Both the position numbers and the translations under genes were made by a program. Source: Chrysopilus asiliformis (taxonomy: Eukaryota; Arthropoda; Insecta; Diptera; Rhagionidae). Taken from it: a DNA stretch of 64,000 nt. The notes beneath the pieces are model-generated. The model saw only the letters and a list, made by a program, of their open reading frames with translations. It made no database searches and had not been told where the DNA came from. Each line of letters opens with the position of its first letter. The first letter of the stretch is position 1. Where the stretch lies: positions 70,745,085-70,809,084 of the forward strand of contig OZ035960.1 of assembly GCA_964034945.1 (NCBI GenBank), in the 5' to 3' direction. This document shows, piece by piece, positions 55,112-64,000 of this stretch.

Positions 55112-55700
55112 AAAAAAATAAAACCGACTTTAAAAAAAAACTGAAAAGAGAAAAAAGCACTAAAAAGAAAAAAATAATTTCAAACTATGTCCATTAATAG
55201 CGTATTTAAAATTCGGCTTTTTTGGAGTGGCGTTAAATTTGCAACTAAAATAAATTACATACTTTCTAACCCTTAAGGCTAATCGTTTACATATGTACTT
55301 TCTAACCCTTAAGGCTAACTAAGAACTAAGATCGACTCCAAAAATTTTGTTGTCAAACAGATTAACTATAGACACGGCTCTTAGAAGCACCAAAACTAAG
55401 TTCTTTTATGTCCCAAATTGGATTCCCTATTTTTAAGCAATCGCTATAAAAAAGCCCACTGTCTCATATGTTACTATTTTTTGTAGAAATCTATCCTATT
55501 TTTGTCTCCATGTACAAACTGATTTTGTGCGAAACTTGACAATAGAAATTTTACAATGATTTTATTTAGTGTAAATTTAACGCCACTCCAAAAAAGCCGA
55601 ATTTTAAATACGCTATTAATGGACATAGTTTGAAATTATTTTTTTCTTTTTAGTGCTTTTTTCTCTTTTCAGTTTTTTTTAAAGTCGGTTTTATTTTTTT
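55112..55700. repeat. Long palindrome (about 128-bp arms, 332-bp loop)
   Basis: Left arm about 55112-55240 and right arm about 55573-55700, including gcactaaaaag/ctttttagtgc and aaccgactttaaa. The loop carries a duplicated tctaacccttaaggctaa. No satellite follows it directly; it may be a palindrome-headed element that has lost its core. Confidence 0.85.
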
Positions 55701-55719
55701 TAGAAATTTTTTTTTAAAT

Positions 55720-56045
55720 ATATAGATAATTGTTTATTTATTTTCATTATCTTGGATTTATTTTTGTTTTAAGTTTACAACGTGCTTAATGTTTTTATTT
55801 TTATTTTTGCTGACCTACGAACATAAGCGTTCAATTCTTTTTACACTGAAAATAACATAAACACGACATGCAATTGTTCCAATAAATAATTTGTAAGTAC
55901 CATTAGATCAAAGTAACAACAGACATTATAGTTTTCACATTTTGATAATTTTTATTGTATTTAGATATAAGGCTCCTGAAGATGGTCACCATCGTGACCG
56001 AAACGTTGAGCAGTGTTGAAATAAAAACAACAAAAGAGAAAAAAA
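55720..56045 (+). other. AT-rich segment with a Penelope-like motif
   Basis: cctgaagatggtcaccatcg followed by tgaccgaaacgttgag (about 55976-56011) contains a ggtcac..gtgacc stem. Such ctgaagatg...cgaaacg stretches are commonly seen in Penelope-like elements; here no coding follows. Otherwise nothing is recognisable. Confidence 0.4.
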
Positions 56046-56890
56046 ATGATGCTTTTTATTTAACACCTTGTAAAGCTAAATTTGGACCGATTAGCCCGTC
56101 GAACACACCATAAATACATAAAATACGGTCGATTTACATAAAAATATATAAGTATGTATTTCATTAGTAAGAGAGCGATATTTCGCTCCCAGCATTAAAT
56201 TTCTGTTCAGGGTTGTGACTTTTGATTTTCGAAATCGTAATAAATCGGCCGAAAAATAGTAGTAGAATCGATGAAATAGTAGTAAATTTATGTAAAACCT
56301 TCGTCATTATATATAAACTAATTTGAACGAAAGATCAGAAATGGGAGCGTTTTGAACACTGTATGTATGATATTTATTTCATACTTCTTTTATCATAAAC
56401 CAATTATGTATAAATACAATTATTATAGCCGCATGGTGAAACCGAATATCTCAAAAACGGTGCATCTTATCAAAAAAGTGCAAGAACAAAAGTTATTTAG
56501 AATATGATTCTACATAAAACTCCCATACTTCAAAATCCGATTGGAATAAATTTAAAAAAATCTTATTGAAAAGTTTGACTTCAAAGTGGAATTTTGATAC
56601 AACTGTTCGCCGTTCACTTAAATCACCATACCATATAGCTTTTGTTATGTTTTAAAAAAAAATTTGCTTCCTTAATTTCCTTTTCACTAAAATTTCTTAC
56701 TTAAATATTTATTGGCGATCGTTGTAGGCGGATCCACGTCTTCTGGCCGTCTCTACGAGCCAGACACCTGCTTTTTCTGACAATCCTTTGCTCTACTCCA
56801 TCTGCAGTTTAAACTTCGGCATAGAAATTTTGGAAAGAAATACAGCGTGATTGTAAGAATTGTAGCCCTCCTTGTCCTAAACAACTGATT

Positions 56891-57486
56891 TTAAAACAGT
56901 CTTTGGCTCTTTCTTCTGGCATGATGGCAGCTAGATCTCAAGTGCTTGATAGCTTCATTCCACCAGTAGACCGGGGTTCTACTATTGTTGACTCTTCTCC
57001 TCGGCATAAAAGCATCGCATGCCTTAATCATGTGTTTGACTGTTTGTTGTGCTTCGCTATCTGCGTCGCCTGGTAATGTGGCTAGTTCTTTCATCATCTC
57101 GCAGAACACTTCTTTATCAAAAGCCTTGGTTACCCATCCATTTTGTACCAATTTTGTTTGGGATACTTTAGCCCTCTTATTTGATTCTATCTCATACAAT
57201 ACTGCTTGGTGGTCGCTGTGGGTATACTGTTCATCAACGCGCCAATTCAGACCTCTTGAGAGCTCTTTGCTCACAAAGGTGATATCGATCACCGAATGGC
57301 ACCCATTTTTTCGGAAAGTACTTTTACTTCCCCTATTTTATATGGCTCAGAAATAATTGCGACATCGATCTCCATTTCCTTTATGGATTGCCCTAGTAGG
57401 TCTTGGACTGTTTCGCAATGGTTTAGATTTATCTGAATGACCTTCATTATTGAATCGAGCTTTTGGCTTTCCGGTATGCTGGGCAT
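56891..57486 (-). pseudogene. LINE ORF2 fragment (APE endonuclease, middle deleted)
   Basis: The first Met in good context is near 57446 (MKVIQINLNHCETVQDLL, the N-terminal strand of R1-clade APE endonucleases). VAIISEPYK follows; then the protein jumps at about 57290 to VIDITFVS and THSDHQAVLYEI, the C-terminal APE motif, so the centre with several catalytic residues is missing and the frame shifts. Coding stops at 56891, well before RT. R1-clade membership is suggested by the N-terminal motif. Confidence 0.85.
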
Positions 57487-57589
57487 ACTCTACTTCCTGT
57501 CGTATGGCGTTCAGATGGACCATTTGCGCTAGTGCAAAGCATGCACTTAGGTTTTTGCTATATGCCCTTTTTCGCCGCATCTTCGGCAT

Positions 57590-58367
57590 AAATCTGACCT
57601 GTCAGTGTTATTACAACTTTTAGCCAGGTGTCCAAATTCTAGACACCGGTAGCATCTTTTAGGTCCGACAATCTCTTTGAGTCTACATATTGTCCAACCA
57701 ACTTTGACTTTCCCTGCCTTCAGTAATTGGTTAGCTAAATAGATGGTTGCTCGTATTACTGCTGTTTGGGTTCCACCGAAAGCTTTCCCTATGCTTTTTA
57801 CTGCGAAATCCAGCGAATCTTCAACGATAAATTGGTCCTTTAGGGCTTGGCAAATTTCTTCCTTGGTTGTAATTTCGTCCAGATCCTTGCACTCTATCGT
57901 TATTTCTTGTTGTAGAGATTTAACTCTAGCGTCGCTCTTTCGACCAGCGTCTGATAGTTTCCGCTTTTCGAGTTTGCCCTTTTGTTAAGTTCGATCAGCA
58001 TTCCGCCACTATGAGTCCTTCTGATACGTGCGACATTCTCCCCGAACTCCTTCAACTTTGGGTCGTTTTTCACCTTACGGAGGATATCGGCATAGGATAC
58101 CTCTCCTCGTTTTTCGATTAGAATGGCGTTTGGTTTAGTTCTTCTCGGCTTTATTACATGACCTTTCTGGTCTATTTGCCGGCCTTTTTTGTTAGCAGTG
58201 ATTGCTTTGTCGCCATGCTTTCGAGTATATTCGTCCTGTAGCTCAGTTGCAATACTTTTATTTGAAATTTTTTCCACTGGCTTTTCTATTGGACCGTCAC
58301 GTTTTGACTTCTTTAGATCTGGGGAGCGATTTTCTGCCTTCTCCATGTTATCTCTCCTTCTTTTCAC
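57590..58367 (-). pseudogene. LINE ORF1 (Gag-like, CCHC zinc knuckles)
   Basis: Starts MKRRRDNMEKAENR, Lys-rich N-terminus, then YADILRKVKNDPKL and RIRRTHSGGMLIEL (the conserved mid domain of I/R1-type Gag). A frameshift at about 57950 moves coding to a frame with ECKDLDEITTKEEI, RATIYLANQLL, VGWTICRLKE and two CCHC knuckles, CYRCLEFGHLAKSC and CRRCGEKGHIAKT (about 57565-57662). A third CxxC...H...C lies beyond another frameshift near 57565. It would bind the element's RNA. The gene is broken. Confidence 0.9.
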
Positions 58368-58379
58368 TGAGTCTTTTCT

Positions 58380-59500
58380 AGTCTGTCAGTCTGTCAGTCT
58401 GTCAGTCTGTCAGTCTGTCAGTCTGTCAGTCTGTCAGTCTGTCAGTCTGTCAGTCTGTCAGTCTGTCAGTCTGTCAGTCTGTCAGTCTGTCAGTCTGTCA
58501 GTCTGTCAGTCTGTCAGTCTGTCAGTCTGTCAGTCTGTCAGTCTGTCAGTCTGTCAGTCTGTCAGTCTGTCAGTCTGTCAGTCTGTCAGTCTGTCAGTCT
58601 GTCAGTCTGTCAGTCTGTCAGTCTGTCAGTCTGTCAGTCTGTCAGTCTGTCAGTCTGTCAGTCTGTCAGTCTGTCAGTCTGTCAGTCTGTCAGTCTGTCA
58701 GTCTGTCAGTCTGTCAGTCTGTCAGTCTGTCAGTCTGTCAGTCTGTCAGTCTGTCAGTCTGTCAGTCTGTCAGTCTGTCAGTCTGTCAGTCTGTCAGTCT
58801 GTCAGTCTGTCAGTCTGTCAGTCTGTCAGTCTGTCAGTCTGTCAGTCTGTCAGTCTGTCAGTCTGTCAGTCTGTCAGTCTGTCAGTCTGTCAGTCTGTCA
58901 GTCTGTCAGTCTGTCAGTCTGTCAGTCTGTCAGTCTGTCAGTCTGTCAGTCTGTCAGTCTGTCAGTCTGTCAGTCTGTCAGTCTGTCAGTCTGTCAATCT
59001 GTCAGTCTGTCAGTCTGTCAGTCTGTCAGTCTGTCAGTCTGTCAGTCTGTCAGTCTGTCAGTCTGTCAGTCTGTCAGTCTGTCAGTCTGTCAGTCTGTCA
59101 GTCTGTCAGTCTGTCAGTCTGTCAGTCTGTCAGTCTGTCAGTCTGTCAGTCTGTCAGTCTGTCAGTCTGTCAGTCTGTCAGTCTGTCAGTCTGTCAGTCT
59201 GTCAGTCTGTCAGTCTGTCAGTCTGTCAGTCTGTCAGTCTGTCAGTCTGTCAGTCTGTCAGTCTGTCAGTCTGTCAGTCTGTCAGTCTGTCAGTCTGTCA
59301 GTCTGTCAGTCTGTCAGTCTGTCAGTCTGTCAGTCTGTCAGTCTGTCAGTCTGTCAGTCTGTCAGTCTGTCAGTCTGTCAGTCTGTCAGTCTGTCAGTCT
59401 GTCAGTCTGTCAGTCTGTCAGTCTGTCAGTCTGTCAGTCTGTCAGTCTGTCAGTCTGTCAGTCTGTCAGTCTGTCAGTCTGTCAGCTGTCAGTCTGTCAG
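58380..59500. repeat. (CAGTCTGT)n array 1, about 140 units
   Basis: 8-bp unit, almost perfect over 1.1 kb. One variant (gtctgtcaatctgtc near 58996) and a short unit (gtcagctgtcag) just before the right border. Borders LINE ORF1 on the left and the 970-bp unit on the right. Confidence 0.98.
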
Positions 59501-60471
59501 TCTACGACAAAAACTACGATTTTACCTTCGGTTGAGGTAGATTGTAGGTTTCGTCTTAAAAAAATTGGTATGGAGAACTGTCAAAAAACTACGATTTTAT
59601 TTACGATTCTACAAGTTTATGATCAACTACGGTAAAGAGTGAACAGCCCTATTGTTTTAAAAATCAAAATCTAAATTTTCACTGCCGCTGTTATGCTGGG
59701 TTTGATGCTTGGAGTACAAATTCCACATTTATACGCTGTTTATGCTTTCGTTGTGTGCATTTCTTTATGCTTTCTCTTTCGTTCTCTAAAGAGAGAAATT
59801 TTGAGCTCCGCGGTACTGTTCGTAAGAGTCGGAAGGATCGATGCACATTTTTCTTTCTCCTTCCCAAGTTAAGAACAAATTTTTTTCTATTTAAGATTTC
59901 GCTTCTTGTTTAAAGCGGTTTGTGGGTCTCGCATAAAAACTTATGATGGCTGTTGGTTGGGTCTTATACACACACATAAGTATGTATTTCATAAGTAAGA
60001 GAGCGATATTTCGCTCCCAGCATTAAAGGTTTGTTTTCAAAGAATGTGAAAACAAATGTAAAAACAAAAGTCAAATGTGAAGATTTTAAGAGCAATAAAA
60101 ACCATAATTTCGTTCTTGTTCTTTGGGAAGTTCACTGAAATGCTGAATTTTTATTTTCCATTGATTTCAATTCTTCCTTGGGAGCAGAACGAAAGACTAG
60201 AAATGGGAGCGTTTTGAAAACTGTATGTATGATATTCATTTCATACTTTTCTTATCATAAACCAATTATAAATAAAATTTTTTTTAAATAAAAATGTGTT
60301 TCCTTAATTTCCTTTTCACTAAAATTTCTTACTTAAATATCTAATGGCGATCGTTGTAGGCGGATCCACGTCTTCTAGCCGTCTCTGCGAGACAGACACC
60401 TTCTTTTTTGTTTTTATTTTTATGTTCTTTTTTTTTAAGTTTTATCAATTATACTCTATATGATACTAGCA
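59501..60471 (-). repeat. 970-bp LINE-end unit, copy 1
   Basis: From tctacgacaaaaactacgat through the segment also at 41160-41545, gagcgatatttcgctc, to gcgatcgttgtaggcggatc, homologous to the LINE 3' part at 56150-56790. Orientation places the LINE C-terminus at the right and its 3' end at the left. Ends in ctatatgatactagc next to array 2. Confidence 0.9.
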
Positions 60472-61235
60472 GTCAGTCTGTCAGTCTGTCAGTCTGTCAG
60501 TCTGTCAGTCTGTCAGTCTGTCAGTCTGTCAGTCTGTCAGTCTGTCAGTCTGTCAGTCTGTCAGTCTGTCAGTCTGTCAGTCTGTCAGTCTGTCAGTCTG
60601 TCAGTCTGTCAGTCTGTCAGTCTGTCAGTCTGTCAGTCTGTCAGTCTGTCAGTCTGTCAGTCTGTCAGTCTGTCAGTCTGTCAGTCTGTCAGTCTGTCAG
60701 TCTGTCAGTCTGTCAGTCTGTCAGTCTGTCAGTCTGTCAGTCTGTCAGTCTGTCAGTCTGTCAGTCTGTCAGTCTGTCAGTCTGTCAGTCTGTCAGTCTG
60801 TCAGTCTGTCAGTCTGTCAGTCTGTCAGTCTGTCAGTCTGTCAGTCTGTCAGTCTGTCAGTCTGTCAGTCTGTCAGTCTGTCAGTCTGTCAGTCTGTCAG
60901 TCTGTCAGTCTGTCAGTCTGTCAGTCTGTCAGTCTGTCAGTCTGTCAGTCTGTCAGTCTGTCAGTCTGTCAGTCTGTCAGTCTGTCAGTCTGTCAGTCTG
61001 TCAGTCTGTCAGTCTGTCAGTCTGTCAGTCTGTCAGTCTGTCAGTCTGTCAGTCTGTCAGTCTGTCAGTCTGTCAGTCTGTCAGTCTGTCAGTCTGTCAG
61101 TCTGTCAGTCTGTCAGTCTGTCAGTCTGTCAGTCTGTCAGTCTGTCAGTCTGTCAGTCTGTCAGTCTGTCAGTCTGTCAGTCTGTCAGTCTGTCAGTCTG
61201 TCAGTCTGTCAGTCTGTCAGCTGTCAGTCTGTCAG
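60472..61235. repeat. (CAGTCTGT)n array 2, about 95 units
   Basis: Perfect 8-bp repeats apart from the same short unit (gtcagctgtcag) before its right border as in arrays 1 and 3. Confidence 0.98.
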
Positions 61236-62205
61236 TCTACGACAAAAACTACGATTTTACCTTCGGTTGAGGTAGATTGTAGGTTTCGTCTTAAAAAAAT
61301 TGGTATGGAGAACTGTCAAAAAACTACGATTTTATTTACGATTCTACAAGTTTATGATCAACTACGGTAAAGAGTGAACAGCCCTATTGTTTTAAAAATC
61401 AAAATCTAAATTTTCACTGCCGCTGTTATGCTGGGTTTGATGCTTGGAGTACAAATTCCACATTTATACGCTGTTTATGCTTTCGTTGTGTGCATTTCTT
61501 TATGCTTTCTCTTTCGTTCTCTAAAGAGAGAAATTTTGAGCTCCGCGGTACTGTTCGTAAGAGTCGGAAGGATCGATGCACATTTTTCTTTCTCCTTCCC
61601 AAGTTAAGAACAAATTTTTTTCTATTTAAGATTTCGCTTCTTGTTTAAAGCGGTTTGTGGGTCTCGCATAAAAACTTATGATGGCTGTTGGTTGGGTCTT
61701 ATACACACACATAAGTATGTATTTCATAAGTAAGAGAGCGATATTTCGCTCCCAGCATTAAAGGTTTGTTTTCAAAGAATGTGAAAACAAATGTAAAAAC
61801 AAAAGTCAAATGTGAAGATTTTAAGAGCAATAAAAACCATAATTTCGTTCTTGTTCTTTGGGGAGTTCACTGAAATGCTGAATTTTTATTTTCCATTGAT
61901 TTCAATTCTTCCTTGGGAGCAGAACGAAAGACTAGAAATGGGAGCGTTTTGAAAACTGTATGTATGATATTCATTTCATACTTTTCTTATCATAAACCAA
62001 TTATAAATAAAATTTTTTTTAAATAAAAATGTGTTTCCTTAATTTCCTTTTCACTAAAATTTCTTACTTAAATATCTAATGGCGATCGTTGTAGGCGGAT
62101 CCACGTCTTCTAGCCGTCTCTGCGAGACAGACACCTTCTTTTTTGTTTTTATTTTTATGTTCTTTTTTTTAAGTTTTATCAATTATACTCTATATGATAC
62201 TAGCA
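61236..62205 (-). repeat. 970-bp LINE-end unit, copy 2
   Basis: Nearly identical to copy 1; differences are single bases (for example tttgggaagttc versus tttggggagttc near 61860) and one fewer T in a T run. Confidence 0.93.
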
Positions 62206-63161
62206 GTCAGTCTGTCAGTCTGTCAGTCTGTCAGTCTGTCAGTCTGTCAGTCTGTCAGTCTGTCAGTCTGTCAGTCTGTCAGTCTGTCAGTCTGTCAGTC
62301 TGTCAGTCTGTCAGTCTGTCAGTCTGTCAGTCTGTCAGTCTGTCAGTCTGTCAGTCTGTCAGTCTGTCAGTCTGTCAGTCTGTCAGTCTGTCAGTCTGTC
62401 AGTCTGTCAGTCTGTCAGTCTGTCAGTCTGTCAGTCTGTCAGTCTGTCAGTCTGTCAGTCTGTCAGTCTGTCAGTCTGTCAGTCTGTCAGTCTGTCAGTC
62501 TGTCAGTCTGTCAGTCTGTCAGTCTGTCAGTCTGTCAGTCTGTCAGTCTGTCAGTCTGTCAGTCTGTCAGTCTGTCAGTCTGTCAGTCTGTCAGTCTGTC
62601 AGTCTGTCAGTCTGTCAGTCTGTCAGTCTGTCAGTCTGTCAGTCTGTCAGTCTGTCAGTCTGTCAGTCTGTCAGTCTGTCAGTCTGTCAGTCTGTCAGTC
62701 TGTCAGTCTGTCAGTCTGTCAGTCTGTCAGTCTGTCAGTCTGTCAGTCTGTCAGTCTGTCAGTCTGTCAGTCTGTCAGTCTGTCAGTCTGTCAGTCTGTC
62801 AGTCTGTCAGTCTGTCAGTCTGTCAGTCTGTCAGTCTGTCAGTCTGTCAGTCTGTCAGTCTGTCAGTCTGTCAGTCTGTCAGTCTGTCAGTCTGTCAGTC
62901 TGTCAGTCTGTCAGTCTGTCAGTCTGTCAGTCTGTCAGTCTGTCAGTCTGTCAGTCTGTCAGTCTGTCAGTCTGTCAGTCTGTCAGTCTGTCAGTCTGTC
63001 AGTCTGTCAGTCTGTCAGTCTGTCAGTCTGTCAGTCTGTCAGTCTGTCAGTCTGTCAGTCTGTCAGTCTGTCAGTCTGTCAGTCTGTCAGTCTGTCAGTC
63101 TGTCAGTCTGTCAGTCTGTCAGTCTGTCAGTCTGTCAGTCTGTCAGCTGTCAGTCTGTCAG
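62206..63161. repeat. (CAGTCTGT)n array 3, about 119 units
   Basis: As arrays 1 and 2, same border structure. Confidence 0.98.
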
Positions 63162-64000
63162 TCTACGACAAAAACTACGATTTTACCTTCGGTTGAGGTA
63201 GATTGTAGGTTTCGTCTTAAAAAAATTGGTATGGAGAACTGTCAAAAAACTACGATTTTATTTACGATTCTACAAGTTTATGATCAACTACGGTAAAGAG
63301 TGAACAGCCCTATTGTTTTAAAAATCAAAATCTAAATTTTCACTGCCGCTGTTATGCTGGGTTTGATGCTTGGAGTACAAATTCCACATTTATACGCTGT
63401 TTATGCTTTCGTTGTGTGCATTTCTTTATGCTTTCTCTTTCGTTCTCTAAAGAGAGAAATTTTGAGCTCCGCGGTACTGTTCGTAAGAGTCGGAAGGATC
63501 GATGCACATTTTTCTTTCTCCTTCCCAAGTTAAGAACAAATTTTTTTCTATTTAAGATTTCGCTTCTTGTTTAAAGCGGTTTGTGGGTCTCGCATAAAAA
63601 CTTATGATGGCTGTTGGTTGGGTCTTATACACACACATAAGTATGTATTTCATAAGTAAGAGAGCGATATTTCGCTCCCAGCATTAAAGGTTTGTTTTTT
63701 TGTTTTCAAAGAATGTGAAAACAAATGTAAAAACAAAAGTCAAATGTGAAGATTTTAAGAGCAATAAAAACCATAATTTCGTTCTTGTTCTTTGGGGAGT
63801 TCACTGAAATGCTGAATTTTTATTTTCCATTGATTTCAATTCTTCCTTGGGAGCAGAACGAAAGACTAGAAATGGGAGCGTTTTGAAAACTGTATGTATG
63901 ATATTCATTTCATACTTTTCTTATCATAAACCAATTATAAATAAAATTTTTTTTAAATAAAAATGTGTTTCCTTAATTTCCTTTTCACTAAAATTTCTTA
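63162..64000 (-). repeat. 970-bp LINE-end unit, copy 3 (cut by window end)
   Basis: Matches copies 1 and 2; carries an extra tttttttg in gtttgtttttttgttttcaa near 63690. It runs off the window, so the tandem probably continues. Confidence 0.93.

Larger units (their letters stand above)
56046..58379 (-). mobile_element. R1-like LINE, internally deleted, with family T insertion
   Basis: The minus strand holds ORF1 (58367 to about 57590), the start of ORF2 (57446-56891) and a 3' region (about 56790-56046) with ctacaacgatcgccaat, also found in the 970-bp units. The RT domain is deleted. A family T 5' fragment sits at about 56440-56655. The 5' end borders the (CAGTCTGT)n array. Confidence 0.85.

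Noticed and set aside
55976..56011. Possible hammerhead ribozyme (ctgaagatg...cgaaacg)
   Set aside because: Lacks the required ctgatga core; only a stem and the gaaac box are present.
57743..57988. Plus-strand frames opposite the LINE ORF1
   Set aside because: Shadows of the minus-strand Gag-like coding region.
58380..59500. Telomeric repeat
   Set aside because: Not TTAGG-like; an 8-bp CAGTCTGT unit interspersed with LINE pieces does not show chromosome-end structure.
58189..63296. Frames of 271-448 codons made of QSVSLSVC repeats
   Set aside because: Any 8-bp repeat without stops is open in all forward frames; these are translations of (CAGTCTGT)n.

Overview
The window looks like heterochromatin-type DNA from an arthropod, most likely an insect. 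I see no intact host gene and no canonical RNA gene. Every long coding stretch belongs to a mobile element: two Ty3/gypsy pol relics, a Rep-helicase (Helentron-type) element, a canonical Helitron relic, a mariner, a YqaJ-nuclease transposon, a Penelope-like element and an R1-like LINE. Almost all are broken by stops, frameshifts or later insertions. The species cannot be named from the sequence.

Layout. 1-3.6 kb: gypsy pol (+ strand), with a piggyBac-type MITE inserted at TTAA (2056-2296). 3.6-17.3 kb: AT-rich non-coding repeat DNA split by nested insertions. A hairpin-ended repeat ('family T') lies at 4275-4859. An element with 12-bp inverted ends at 4991-15947 carries a YqaJ nuclease pseudogene (14421-15680). 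Inside it lies an approximately 8.7 kb Helentron (about 5475-14195), and inside that a fold-back mariner (6040-6973). 17.3-19.2 kb: a canonical Helitron Rep relic and the downstream part of a second gypsy pol (- strand).

19213-40422 is bracketed by approximately 45-bp inverted repeats and a TA duplication. It appears to be one 21.2 kb insertion, because the gypsy reverse-transcriptase frame that stops at 40423 resumes at 19212. It contains about 17 kb of a 121-bp satellite (roughly 120 monomers) that grew from the tandem core of a small non-autonomous element, plus a 1.39 kb TIR element and a 1.37 kb hAT element with an 8-bp target duplication.

40.4-50 kb: the upstream half of the split gypsy, a 1.2 kb non-autonomous partner of the Helentron (41.6-42.8 kb), a Penelope-like relic interrupted by a second TTAA MITE, a second palindrome-plus-satellite element (44.4-45.5 kb), a small 8-bp-TSD element (45762-46258), further family T copies and a 1.8 kb inverted repeat. 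50-56 kb: a palindrome-headed element with a 122-bp satellite, tRNA-like SINE heads and another long palindrome. 56-64 kb: an R1-like LINE relic (- strand) followed by three long (CAGTCTGT)n arrays that alternate with about 970-bp LINE-end units.

How the parts relate. One architecture recurs: a long perfect palindrome containing ctttttagt, a core of approximately 122-bp tandem repeats, a short microsatellite, and a tail sharing a short motif with the palindrome. The 5.5-14.2 kb element has this architecture plus a Rep-helicase gene, so it is the best candidate source for the non-autonomous copies. Four unrelated-looking satellites in the window share the same 121-122 bp period. Several insertions have exact boundaries because the interrupted coding frame continues on the far side.
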